This document shows positions 1-11,365 of a DNA stretch of 64,000 nt, piece by piece (within the stretch, counting starts at the first letter, position 1; each line of letters opens with the position of its first letter). Both the position numbers and the translations under genes were made by a program. The DNA comes from Nageia nagi (Eukaryota; Pinophyta). Location: contig JBITNC010000001.1 in assembly GCA_050084985.1 (NCBI GenBank), forward strand, positions 114,328,001 through 114,392,000, read 5' to 3'. The notes beneath the pieces are model-generated. The model saw only the letters and a program-made list of their open reading frames with translations, did no database searches and was not told where the DNA came from.

Positions 1-430
1 AGAAATATATAATCAAGGTTTTAATTATAGAAAATATGATAATCAATATCAACCTAGATTCCAACTCAAGACTAACTATCCAAAACAACCAAGTGTCCCA
101 AAAGCATTGAAAATGTTGTTATGGTAAGTTCTGCAGAGAACGATGCATTGGGCATTACGAAGTAGTGTCCCATATGTTTAGCTCACATTTTCCAGACTCG
201 TGCAGTTTATCAACATCAATATTTTGGATTACATTTAGACTAGATGGTGGATCATGCATTAGATACTGCTACTAATCTCACCATGGTAAATTTTTGGCTT
301 TTAGGATATGCTAGAGAACAAGCCAACTATGTTCAAACTAGAGCTTCTTCTTCAATTGATCCATAGTAACCCCAAATTACTTAGTAAAATCAAGTATTTG
401 TTCTAGTGCAACTTGAACCAAAGAAAGCTA
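1..430 (+). pseudogene. GyA gag, C-terminal part (broken)
   Basis: This is the end of the capsid (Gag) gene, recognised by alignment to the same part of GyB (12120-12560). Both copies share the stretch around VNFLILGYVRE-like codons (GyB numbering), followed by a Gln/Pro-rich linker. It is interrupted by stops. No intact CCHC zinc knuckle is readable. The N-terminal part is outside the window. Confidence 0.6.
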
Positions 431-819
431 AGGCTTCCTTAACATAACCATAGAATAAACAAAATCAATTACTAAGACATTTCAGCAATGTTTCTTAGAA
501 TCTAGGTACTAATGTTCATGCTAAAACAAACCCTGCTATGGCCAAAAAAGAAGTCCCAAAGAAGGAGATACCTAATACATTGAGGTATCATTTTATTATA
601 GATTACCATAAGAAAAAATCCATTCAATAATTCAAAACACATTAAAATAAAAAATAAGTTTTTCCCATACACTCCACACAATATCATGAAGAACTAAAAA
701 AAACTCCTTCTAAGATAACTATGTTTGATGCATTAAAAATACCAAGTCAATTAGATCTTTTACAAGAAGCTTTGAAACTAAATAAGAAAGAAAAGGGTAA
801 ATGAAGGAAATTTCATATT

Positions 820-1290
820 TGTAATATCTAATTATGTCCCTCTAGCTCCCATAGGTATAAGTAGACCCCTGCCATTCTATCTATCCCTTAGATAAGAAGG
901 TTGGGTAGTAAATAACTATATGATAGATACCAGAGCTACAATAACTATAATTCCTAAAGTTGTTGCAAATGAAATGAAGTTGTACATTACAATATGTTTT
1001 TATGATATCATACAATTGGATTCTTCCTCTATATATGTTGTTGGTAATGTTAAAGGGGTCCCAATAACTTTGAATGCATTTCTTGACATTTGTGTTATTC
1101 AAGATATCATTGTGATTGATCTTCCACCTCTATTTGGAATATGTTTATCTAGAGAATTCATTGGTCAATTGGTAGTGTACTTAGATTTATACTATACTCA
1201 CCTTTTACTTTCCTTCCAAAAAAAAAAAAGTAAAAATTCTAAATTGAGACACCAAAAGTGTTCATCTTAAGAAGATCACAAAACAAAACT
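820..1290 (+). pseudogene. GyA aspartic protease (dead active site)
   Basis: This is a retroviral-type aspartic protease, which in an active element cuts the Gag-Pol polyprotein. The active-site loop at 926-937 reads D-T-R-A instead of the usual D-T/S-G-A, so the Gly is lost (GGA to AGA). It is followed by the hydrophobic TITIIP stretch that marks the flap side of the fold. GyB has D-I-G-A at the same place. An open stretch runs from 920 to 1270, but upstream stops and the changed loop make it a pseudogene. It lies between gag and the upstream RNase H domain. Confidence 0.75.
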
Positions 1291-1470
1291 ATATGAATGG
1301 CCCTCAACTTGTGGAAGTATTTGAAAGGGATACACTTAGAGAAACACTCCTAACAACTAAAATTATTTTAGAAAGTGATTTAAATCATCAATTCATAGAT
1401 GTTGGCATGGGTAATTATTATTTGTATAGAATGCATAGCCAATCTTGATCATAGTTTGAAAGGAGCATGA

Positions 1471-2340
1471 GATATGGACAATGTACTTTGATGGATCCAA
1501 ATGTAAGCATGGATGTGGAGCTAAAATTGTATTCAAATATCTAAAATAACATATGAAGATATTTTCATTAATATTCACATGGATGCATACAAATAATGAT
1601 GTTGAGTATGAAGCCCTTTAGCATTATCTAAAGTGATTAGTATAGGCATCAAATGCCTAATTTTCTATGGTGATTCAGAATTGGTCATTAAGCAAGTAAA
1701 AAACTAGATTAGTGCAAAATATAATTATCTAAAGACCTATAAGAATAGAGTATGGGATTTATTAGAGTCATTCTTAGCTATCAATTTTATATCTATTCTT
1801 AGAAGGTACAACCAAATAGTTGATACACTTGTTGGAAAAGGGGTACGTTATAACCATGTTTATTATAAAAGTGGAACTCTTGGATTCAAAGTTTAATGTA
1901 GACCTTCAATACCTGATGCTACAAATTTCTAGCAAGTATTTGATTTTGATGAGCATATAATGAACTTATTATTGAATGAAGCAATAGCTTATAATTTTGG
2001 TATTCAGGAATTACTTAACTGTTTCCAAGAATCAGATGTTATCCAACTTAGAAATAATGTTGTACCAAAAGGATTACTCTCTTTTGAAAGATTAATTTAT
2101 TGAAAAGATGTCTAGTAAGATAAATATTTGGCCATACAGAAGAAGAGTTATATTGAGCTAGAAATAGAACATGGTAAATATATTAAGGTAGGGTCAGAAC
2201 ATTCTAATGAGGAAAAGTTGTGTCAAATTTATCATGAGTTCTCCAAAGCAATTATCTGGACTTATGATGATCTAAATACATATGATAAGAGTGATATCCA
2301 ACACAAAATTGAGCTTGAACTAGATGCCAAACCATGAAAT
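1471..2340 (+). pseudogene. GyA RNase H-like domain placed before RT, plus linker
   Basis: This is an RNase H fold domain of the extra (archaeal-like, aRNH) type, which degrades RNA in RNA:DNA hybrids. The acidic residues are in order: YFDGSK (Asp at 1490), VEYEA (near 1600), YGDSEL (Asp at 1671) and a final VDTL Asp at 1821. In most plant Tat-type elements this second RNase H lies between the RT-RNase H and integrase. Here it sits between protease and RT, as it also does in GyB. A linker of about 160 codons follows and leads into RT. Stops and frameshifts break it. Confidence 0.8.
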
Positions 2341-3540
2341 AAGAATTGATCAAGCTATTTGATTCAAAAATTATTTATCCTATCAAGCATTCTTTTTGGG
2401 TTGCAAATATAGTTTTTGTTAGAAACAAGAGTTGGGAAATCAGATTGTGTTGATTTCAAAAATTTGAATCAAGTGTCTCTTAAATATAGTTATTCTCTCC
2501 CACCTATGGAATAGATCCTACATATAGTATCTAAAGCTTTATATTTTTCAATGATTGATAGCTACTCCAGATTTAATCAAATTTGGGTGAAAGATGAAGA
2601 TCAATACAAAACTTCATTTACAACCAAATGGGGGACATTTGCTTTTTAAAGGATGCCTTTTGGTTTTTTTAATGTAAGAGCTACTTTTCAAAGATCCATG
2701 GATCATGAATTTGGTGAAATAATAAATAGGATTATCTTAGTTTATCTAGATGATATTACAATATTCTCTAAGAGTAGAAAGGGTCATTTGGAACATCTCA
2801 GATAAGTTTTTGAAAAATACATGAAATTTGGTATTTCAATCAATCTAAAAAAATATGTTTTTATGGTTAACCAAGGAAAATTACTTAGCCACATTATCTC
2901 AGAGGATGGATTAGTGATTGATCAAGATAAAGTGAAAGCTATTGAAGTATTGCCACTCCCCTCCAACAAGAAAGCCTTGCAATCATTCCTTGGTTAGATC
3001 CATTTTGTTGGAAAATTTATTAATGATTTTTGGAAATTGTATCCCTAATCACTTCAATGATAAAGAAAGATGTTGTATTCTTTTGGTCAGATGAAGTAAA
3101 AATAGCCTTTAGAGAGATTAAAAAGGCTATAATAGAAGCTCCTATACTTAAAAATCTTGATATGTTAAAAGATTTCATCATGTATGCATATGGAGCTAAA
3201 AAAAACATTACTGTAATTCTAGCATAGAAAGATGATAAGAAAGAAGAACATTTGATTTTCTTTCATAGTTAAAGACTACATCAACACTAAAAAAAGTACT
3301 CATTTATTTAAAACAAAGTGTTTTACATAATGAAAGGACTTACAAAATTCAAACATTATGTGTTCCACAACAAAATCTTTGTATTTACTATCCATCCAAA
3401 TGTAAGAAATTATATTATACAAGGATAATTAAAAGAAAAAAAGGTTGGTGAGATTACTAAAATAATGAAATATGATATAAAATTAAACCAACAGGCTAAT
3501 TAGAGGTAGGGCTATATGTGAAAATATAGCTAAAGCTTCA
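2341..3540 (+). pseudogene. GyA reverse transcriptase and its RNase H (broken)
   Basis: This is a Ty3/gypsy RT. Seen motifs are the TKWGTFAF/RMPFG core (about 2620-2665), the catalytic YLDD at 2743-2754, and the LGHI-type thumb region, here LSHIIS, near 2884. The connected RNase H follows (about 3060-3540), recognisable by DFIMYA and by FYIMKGL/TKFKHYV-like codons aligned to GyB. Frameshifts and stops break the frame. RT would copy the element RNA into DNA inside the capsid particle. Confidence 0.85.
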
Positions 3541-3599
3541 CATATGATTGCTATCATAAAGGATGAGAAACAACTTAATGAAATAAGTGATTGAATTAA

Positions 3600-4853
3600 A
3601 CAAATTATATTTTTTTTTAAATAGGTAAATATCCTAAATCTCTAGACAGATTTTAGAGAAGGAGATTCAAGCTGCATGCCCTCAAGTTTGTGATGATAGA
3701 TGACTATCTTTATAGAAAGAATTTTGATCAAACCCTATTAATATGTGTGACTCATGATGAATCTTGGAGAATATTGCATGAATTTCATTATGGATTCTCT
3801 AGTGGGCATTATAATGGAACAACTATAGTAGCAAAAATATTACAAGTTGGGTATTATTGGCCCACCATATTTTAGGATTCATTCAAGATTTCTCATGAAT
3901 ATGACAAATGCAACAAATTTGTAAGAAAAAGAAGATAAGTTGCTATGCATCTTAAACCTATGGTAGTTGAGGAACCTTTACAATAATGGGGTATGGAATT
4001 CATTGGTGTTATAAACCCAAATTCCTTAGCAAGCCATAAATTCATTTTAACTATAATAGATTATTTTACTAGATGATTAGAAGTAATGCCATGTAAGTAT
4101 GCAGATCAAGAGGTGATGATAGAAATGATCAAAAGGATAATCACTCACTTTGGAATCCCACATACTATTATCTTAGATAATGACCTAACATTTATTAGAG
4201 GTAACTTATCAAAATTTATTATTGAATATGGTATATATTGATTATTCTCTTTAAATTATTACCTACAAGGTAATGGGTTAGCTAAATAAACTAATAAAAA
4301 TTTAACTTGGATCATCAAAAGGATAATTGAAGGGAATCCTAAATAGTGGTATACATAATTGGAATTTGCATTATAGGAAGATAGGATCAGTATTAAATCA
4401 ACAATCAAAACATTTTCATATGCACTAGTATATGGTAAAATACCTATGTTTCCAATACATATTGAGTTACCAGTATTAAAAATCCTACAAGAAATGGAGG
4501 ACTATGACTTTGAGCCACTATAATCTAGGTGTAATCAGCTCCTAAAGTTGGAGGAAGATTGGAACAAGGCATATGATTCATTTTAGCATCACCAACAAAT
4601 AGTCAAAAAATGGTTTGATAAGAAAAAATCTTCCTGAATGAAGTTTGAACTAGGTGACATTGTCCTCAAATGGAATGAGGAAAGAGCAAAGCCTGAAAGA
4701 CATCAAAAATTTGAATCTCTATGGAGTGGGCCTTACATCGTAACTCAAGCCATGCAAAATAATGAGTTCAAATTACAAGACATCACTAGGTCCCAAGAAT
4801 TGCCTATTCCTATTAATGGGATCTATTTGAAGCACTATCGGGTGATAGGATGA
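3600..4853 (+). pseudogene. GyA integrase (broken)
   Basis: This is an integrase of the Ty3/gypsy type, which inserts element DNA into the host genome. The zinc-binding N-terminal part is at 3690-3940, with HEFHYGFSSGH, then YYWPTIF, then a degraded CxxC (first Cys is Tyr). The catalytic core follows: GMEFIG near 3991 has Glu where the first catalytic Asp belongs, ILDNDLTF near 4170 keeps the second Asp, and the final Glu position reads Lys in GNGLAK near 4273. The C-terminal SH3-like part at 4638-4853 is open (GDIVLKW, GPYIVTQA, INGIYLKHY). Two of three catalytic residues are gone, so it is inactive. Confidence 0.85.
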
Positions 4854-5322
4854 TTTCATAACACCCACCAAAAATTATAGTGTATATAGTTAAAAAAGTT
4901 AAAGGCTTGTATATCTTCTAGAAAAAATATAACTTCCAAAAAAGTAGGTAGCCATTAATCCTTGGCATTAATTTGATATTGTGCAGAGTTGATGTTGGTG
5001 CATTGTCAAGCCATTAATCGAATATAGAATCATTTAAGGAAAGATTTTCTTGGATTTCTCAAACCATCATACTATTACCCTAATTTAAATTGATGCACTC
5101 CAAGTTGATTCATTCAACTTGTTGTCTACCAATCGATACCATGTGCACATTCCAACATCTCAAGCATTAATTACCATTAATAGATGTCAATAACAAACCT
5201 TGGATGAATAAAAACATCTTGCTTGCCCTCCAAATCAACACTTAGCCATTTTCAAGCATAAAGTTTTCATAGTAACTAGAGCCCAAAGTTTGCAAAGCTG
5301 AATTGAGCAAAGAAATATAGAG
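4854..5322 (+). other. GyA spacer between integrase and extra ORF
   Basis: About 470 bp without coding signal. It aligns to 17052-17570 of GyB. The TATAAATA seen in the GyB spacer is not preserved here. Confidence 0.6.
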
Positions 5323-8300
5323 TTGTAGAACCTTACAGAGTATAGATTTTAAGTCCCAAATGCAAACTAGAGGTTATAAGAAGAATGGTGACACCATGAT
5401 AGCTTCCAAACCATAAACTCTATCTAAGATAAAAAAAGTGGATGTCAACCTGATTACCATTCAAGAAGAATACCTTGAGAATGCTCTAGAGGTCAACTAG
5501 ACTAAGATGGGGGTGATGAACCACATTGATACATGGAGGGTTGACCCTAATTGCATCCTTCTACAACTTATGAAGCCTAAAGTTGTTGGAAAAGAAAAAT
5601 ATTTAGCACACTCAAAAAGAAATGCCATGATTGATCAGGGCCTAACTTATTATGTGCCCTATGAATCATTCACCTACCCCAAGCTATTGTATTCAATGGC
5701 ACATAGGCATAACTAACAAGGTTATGAGATAGGGATTTTTAGAGAAAAAGATAAAGAAGGGGAATTATAGTCAAAATTTGAAGTGATACTTGATTATTCC
5801 CCTGATTCTATTCTTTAAGCATTTATTATCCTAGCTAATTAGTCTTTCCATGTAAAGAAACAAATTGATTTTAGGAAAGAGAAGAATGATTTTTTTTTTA
5901 TAAAAATGAGGATAAAATGATAAATTGGATTGATGAAAGATATTAGGGAAATAGCACCACAAAGCTCATGCCAAGCTATGAAATCACTCTATTTGAGAAG
6001 AAGATAGATAAAGAGATGTTACAAGCACTGGTAGTTATTCTAGGGAAGAAGACCCAAATAGAAGCAGATGAATCCATGATGCATATGGCTTACAATATTC
6101 TAGAGGCACATGTTTCCTATGATTTTTTGAATTTTATTATAATGAGATAAAAAATGTCTTTTCAAAATTGAAAAATCAACTTTAGACACTCTTTATATAT
6201 TTGATGGCTCTTGGTCCATCAAAACCTCGATAAGCTTGAGGAGGTAAGACTACCAATCGAGTTGGCAAACCCAAGTACTAGACTAGTACTAATCAATTTG
6301 AGGGTTCCAATCTTGACCAAGTTTCATGAGTCATATTATGAGTTCATGGATAAATTATATGCAACAATGGTGTAGATTTTGATAGGAAAGCTCTCTAACA
6401 GACTACATAGGAGTGCTATCTAGGAGCTATAGGGAGGAATAAAAATTGGTGACTAGTATTTTCTCAAAGATCACAGCATAATTATCATGTATGGGTATTA
6501 TGAAAAGCACTTTTTATTTTTTAAATATGTAACACCTCAATTATATTCTATAGATATGGGTAGGCAAATATGTGCCATTGAGACCAAATATGGGTTTGGG
6601 GGTAGTTTTAAATCCATTATAGATATACCAATTTCTATTGAAAATTTCACTCTATTAGAAATAGATTGTAAAGATAGTATAGTAGATTTTATTGTATAGA
6701 ATTTTAAACTAGATATGGTAGAATCCCTTTGGATGTATGACCCTTTAGGGGAAATAATAATAATAATAAGGTCAAATAAGAAGTGCCCAACCTTTTCCCA
6801 TGAGAATAAACCTCATGTGAAATATTTTGTAATAAAATTAAACAAGAAGCAAAAATGTACCTTGAATGGGAATTTACACCCTTGAAAAAGGCTTGGATGA
6901 AACTTGAAAGGATAAAAAAATACAAGAACTAAGAAAATAAGTAGCAAGATTTTATCCTTAGCTAGAGGTACTCACCCAGTTAGCAGATTTGGGTTGGGAC
7001 CTAATAAAATTCATTATTTCACCAAGTTTTGATTTGAGTACACCAAAAAAATGCATCATATTGAGAAGGAATTGTTTAAGAAATTTAAATATGATAAGTA
7101 CTAAGATTCATAGTATTCTAAAGACCCCTTACCAGAGTTAGGATAGCCTCTTCCTCCTAACTTTCAAGAAAAATCAATTATAGGAGTGTAATAGATAGAT
7201 GTTGTACAAACATCTAGTTCAGAAGAGCTTGCCAAGAAGGGAAAAAAAAATCCCTTGGATACTTCCACTACTTCCCAAGAGTCATCTCCAAAAAAGAAAA
7301 GGAGAATTCAAACCCTTGCTCAAAACTAACAAAGCTTAGAAAAAGAGGAAAAACTAGTGAAAAAACCCCTTACTACACAACCCTAATCACAAAGGATTGC
7401 ACCTCCACCTCCTTAAATCATAGAAGAAATATCAAAGGTTGATGCAAAGAAGGAAGAAATATTTGATGCAGAGGAATTGCAAGAGCCTCACATAGGTATT
7501 ACTACCAAGGAGGAAGTCTTGGACAAGGAGGAAGTCTTAGAAAAGGAAAAAGTCCTAGAACAAGAGCATATGGAAATTCAACAAGGTGGGGGAAATGTAC
7601 TTAGAGTAGGTAAATGTATAGTAGTTGTATTCAAAGTCATATCAAGTGATGATGATGATGATGAATCTGGGAAGAAAAGAGACACTAAGCTAATGGAGAA
7701 GGCTAATGATGAACATAAGATCATGGAGAAAGCAAAAAAAGAAGGAGAAATGCAAGATCCTACAACTCCAAATAAAATAGAACCTAATTCATAGGTCATA
7801 GTGTCCACCTTAGGTGTAAATACTCCTTATTCTTTGATTCCTATAGCCTCTTAGGAGGAGATTAAATCATTTTTTTCTATGCAAATTGTAGAGCCCATTG
7901 ATTGGGAAACTTTTGTTAATAAACCTCCTATGCTCCTTGAGCAATAATTAAGAATCTTGAGTAAGGTAGCAAAAGTAGGAGATATTAAGATAACATAGAT
8001 GTCTTTCAATGAAGGACAATTGGATACTACTCCCATGACTATTATTGATATAAATATGCAAAGTGCTTTAGCTGTAGACCAATCCAAAATTCTTGTAAAT
8101 ACTTTGATGGTAGCTAGAAAAATTCTTCAAGCCATGGAGGCTAAGGTAGATAGGTTAAATAAAAAGGTGGATAAATATAAAAGAAGACTGCTCCCTTAAG
8201 GACAAAACCATTGTAGGGTTGTAAAACAAAAATAAATAACTACTTGCAAAGCTCAACAAGTAGAAATCAGAATTCGAGAAGAGCTTAGAAGAAAAGAAAT

Positions 8301-9100
8301 TTGAGTTAGAAAGTGTGAATAAATTTATCTAAGATCTCAAAGACCAAGCAGCAATTATGGATAACCAAAATGCCAAGCAAGTTGAAGCTAAATTGCAAAG
8401 GATATTAGAAGCTAATAAAGTGCTTATTGATGAAAATACAAAGTTGTTATTACTCATAAGAGGCTTTAGGAAGTCCCTAATGGAGCAAATTAGAGATAAG
8501 ATGATGGATTTGTTGTACTTGCACCTATTAAAAGATTAGATAGAACAAGCCATCAAGCAATTTGATACACAAACTACTCTTCACCAATTAGCTCTAAAAA
8601 TCTTAAGATCAGTGATCAAGAAGATGCAAAGTTGGTTAAGGGCCTTAACTAAAAAAGATATAGCTTTCATTACTCCTAGGACTAGGCCATCATATTTAAG
8701 GAGAATCTAGGATATATGTGAACTCTAAATTTTGTTATTCAATATGGATATTAGTAAATACTAGCTTAACATAGAGCTAGGTTTTGTCAACAAATTATTT
8801 AATTCTTTAATTGAATTAAAAGCCCTAAAATTATGAGAGGATTAGGATGTATAGGGTAGTGCTACCAAATTGGTAGCTAATACCATTCAATTCCTTGAAC
8901 AATATTTTTTTGAGAAACAAATCTTAGATCTTGAATAATTGAAATACCTCATTCAAGAGGCAATTGCAAGATTCTTGCATGTTGGAAGGCTAGAGAATGC
9001 GCTAATAGGGTTCAAAGCAGATATAGTTAGGATACAAGCCTCCACTATTTTGTCACAAATTGATCATCAAGACCTCAAGGAGCTAAGCAAAATGATTTAA
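5323..9100 (+). pseudogene. GyA extra 3' ORF, unknown function (broken)
   Basis: This is the decayed copy of the long extra ORF found after integrase in GyB (17571-21414). The likely start codon has changed from ATG to TTG at 5323, and the next codon from CAG to TAG. The N-terminal block with MDTW/HIDTW and YYVPYESFTYP is at 5507-5716. A basic nuclear-localisation-like PKKKRRI is at 7288-7308, a run of five Asp at 7648-7662, and heptad-rich coiled-coil codons lie at about 8000-8540. Compared with GyB it has lost about 110 bp at its 3' end. I do not recognise the family. It has no membrane segment, so it is not an obvious envelope gene. The coding signal is clear from conservation of protein-level features between two diverged copies. 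Confidence 0.7.
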
Positions 9101-9516
9101 CATTTCATCCTATATTCCTTTAGAATAACACTCAAAAAATTAGGGTAATTCTATTATTTTTTATTCTTCATTATTTCATTCTTTACTACTCGAGAGCTAT
9201 GTATATAAGAGTACTCGAGAGAACACTATTCTTTTAGAGTCTTCATGAGTCATAAAATATTTGTATTCTTTTATTTCAAATCCCTCCTCTTCTCATTTAT
9301 TTTCCTTAATGTGTCAGGATTCATTTTTTTAGTAGTACCTGTGAATTATATAAATAAGGATACCCAAAAGTTATGTCAATTCTATTTCTTTTCATTCTTT
9401 AGTGATTGAGAGTTGAGAGTGCCAGGGAGTCGTATCATCTTCTTTAGTATACTCAATAAGTCATGTATGTAAAAGTTTATCAAAATCATATTTATTACCT
9501 TAGAGTCTCTAGGAAT
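9101..9516 (+). other. GyA 3' untranslated tail
   Basis: Non-coding tail between the extra ORF and LTR-A, homologous to 21415-21884 in GyB. It holds a short imperfect repeat around ACTCGAGAG...TACTCGAG at 9189-9219. A clear polypurine tract directly before the LTR is not visible, so the exact LTR start is uncertain. Confidence 0.5.
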
Positions 9517-9559
9517 TGTTGGCACAAATGTCCAAAACTTATACATATTCAAAGTTTAA

Positions 9560-9800
9560 CTTTTGAAAAATATCAATAGTGCTCAAGGATTTTGAAGGAT
9601 GATATCACAATTTTTGGTAAAAATAAGTAGGTCCCAATAGAATTAGAACATCAACAATGCCTAGGGATTTTAAAGGATGACATCATAATTTTTGGTAAAA
9701 ATAAATGGGTCCTAGTAGAATTAGAATATCAAGAGCTCAAGGATTTTGAAGGATGACATCATGATTTTTAGCTAAAATAAGTGGGTCTTGGAAGAACTAG
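9560..9800 (+). promoter_or_regulatory. U3 triple tandem repeat with TGACGTCA-derived octamers, LTR-A
   Basis: Three imperfect tandem units of 76-78 bp. Each has an AAGGATTTTGAAGGATGACATCA-type core (here described in parts: AAGGATTTTGAAGG, then the octamer). The octamers are TGATATCA (9600-9607), TGACATCA (9678-9685) and TGACATCA (9754-9761). All three are what cytosine deamination would make from TGACGTCA, the palindromic bZIP/TGA-factor site. Tandem enhancer units in U3 are common in LTR elements. The factor assignment is inference. Confidence 0.6.
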
Positions 9801-10416
9801 ATCATCAATAGATCCTAAAAGAAGAACATAGAGCTTGCCAAGCAAGTGAAAGAGTAATGCATGAGAAAGAACACTTAGGTCCACTTCATCTTAAGTGTTT
9901 GACACTTGGGGCCCCATTAATATGTCAACATCGACTCATTTCCACATAATAGTGGTAGTTCTTCTTGAACCAAGTGAACATAATGTCTATAAACCATCAT
10001 TACTTTGATTATTGACATCCATAATAAAAATCATAAAGATTACAAAGAAGTAGATAGTAGCTGATAAAGTATAATACCAAATCGTAACAATCAATGTTCA
10101 ATCAAATAACTGCTCAATCAGCTATAATGTTATCTTTAATTAGCTATAGTGCTACCTTTAATTAGCAATAGTGTTATATTCAATTAGCTACAAGGTTAAA
10201 GGAGAAGTCAATGACATGTTAGAAAGATTATGGCTTTATGTACATGGTTGACCAGAAATTGCAAATTCTCAAATAGTTATGTTGAATAGTACTTGTTCAC
10301 TATATAATCTAGCGTAGTTGTAGCATTTATGTAAATATTGTTATTTTAGTTATTTTATTCAATGCTAGTAGTAATGTATATTAATAAAACCCAACCATCA
10401 AAGGAGGGGGAAGTTG

Positions 10417-10424
10417 TATAAATA
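10417..10424 (+). promoter_or_regulatory. TATA box of LTR-A
   Basis: TATAAATA, preceded by a purine-rich AAAGGAGGGGGAAG block. It is conserved at the same place in LTR-B and LTR-C, so it is the likely core promoter of the element. Transcription would start some 30 bp downstream. Confidence 0.7.
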
Positions 10425-10928
10425 GATAGCTTTTAGAAATAACAAAAGGTCAAACATTTTAGCAAATTTGCCGTAATTTGTAAGAGCAATTCACATATGA
10501 TAATACAAATAGACAATGTTTTTCCCTCTTGCAACAAAATGACTATTATTGCTTTTGTAAATGTTATGTGTGGAATGTTTTCTTCAAGTTGTGGTTGTAT
10601 GTTGTGATTGCGAGACCCCAAGTGTGAGGTAGTTTGCTATTCTTAATCTTGGCTATGGAATGTTGCCTATGCTACAATGCCCAAGTTGTAAATTTTCTAT
10701 TTTAGTTGTTTATTTGCTTATCTCTTTCTTGTAACTCTCCATCCTTTTATTCCTTTCCTATTACTTTTGACCTTAAATATATATAGGAATCGACCTATAA
10801 ATCAAAGATTGAGCAAAAAAAACACAAGTGTATCCCCACCACCTTTTCCTCTTTCAAGGTACCTACCCTTGTGGGAAGTGGAGAACACAACTAGACCGAA
10901 CCCTTGAGGTTATGCTATACTAATCAAT

Positions 10929-11360
10929 AGTAGCTAGTTCTATTCTTAACATACTTAATGGGAGTTGTTAGGATTGATAGCCTCATTTGGTGGGTTATCA
11001 ATTTGATCCCTCAATATTATAAGGTTCTTATAACCTTATTGGTAACTCTGCTATCAACCAATCAATATTTTGAACCCTAGCACCTCCAGAACATAGACTA
11101 ACTGAAAGTAGTGCTAAAAATTCCCTTAAATAGCCTAGATTTCAAGAGCTATCACTTCCTCATAGGAGGACTAGATGAAAGATATCTTAGGTTGTGTCTC
11201 CTTTGATCCCTTTAAGGGAAACCCCTTTATCAGTTGTATTTAACTCATTCCTAGAAAATCCTTTGCCTCTTATATGTTCTACAAGTATGGCTCAACCAAT
11301 AAATTTCCCTATCTAGAATAATAGTCATCCTTTGGTTGTAGCTGCTAATTCACCTCCTAT
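10929..11360 (+). other. GyB leader, with a weak primer-binding-site candidate
   Basis: Non-coding leader between LTR-A and gag. TGGTAACTCTGCT at 11040-11052 resembles the TGGCGACTCTGCT-type primer binding site reported for plant Tat-like elements after deamination of both bases of the CpG. It lies about 110 bp after the inferred LTR end, which is far. Either the LTR is longer than I set it or this is not the site. Confidence 0.3.
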
Positions 11361-11365
11361 ACCTC

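Larger units (their letters stand above)
1..9516 (+). mobile_element. GyA: internal region of a Ty3/gypsy element, 5' end outside window
   Basis: This is the internal part of a Ty3/gypsy LTR retrotransposon. In order it holds the end of gag, an aspartic protease, an RNase H-like domain, RT, the RT-linked RNase H, integrase, and an extra ORF after integrase. It matches GyB (10929-21884) domain by domain along its whole length. It is heavily decayed, with many in-frame stops, mostly TAG/TAA where GyB has Gln. Its 3' side runs straight into LTR-A, which also serves as the 5' LTR of GyB. The 5' LTR and the start of gag lie to the left of the window. Confidence 0.9.
9517..10928 (+). repeat. LTR-A, the single LTR between GyA and GyB
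   Basis: A long terminal repeat of about 1.41 kb. It matches LTR-B (21885-23305) along its length and LTR-C (to 25251) more distantly. The left end is set at TGTTGGCAC (9517) by convention. The right end is where all three copies stop being alike, just after a GAGGTTA..ATATTGATCAA-like block. It carries three U3 tandem repeats, an AATAAA at 10383, a TATAAATA box at 10417 and a pyrimidine-rich 3' part. It serves both as the 3' LTR of GyA and as the 5' LTR of GyB. Confidence 0.8.

Noticed and set aside
1210-1235. A-run as a LINE tail
   Set aside because: It lies inside the protease-to-RNase H linker and aligns with GyB without a break.
7578-7808. Minus-strand 76-codon frame with a Ser run
   Set aside because: It is the complement of the Asp run of the extra Gy ORF.
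10399-10413. Purine block AAAGGAGGGGGAAG as a polypurine tract, making a short LTR of about 515 bp
   Set aside because: Similarity among the three LTRs extends some 900 bp to the left in the same arrangement, and the TATA box would be at the very LTR start. LTR-C lacks the block. I keep the longer LTR but note the left border is not proven.
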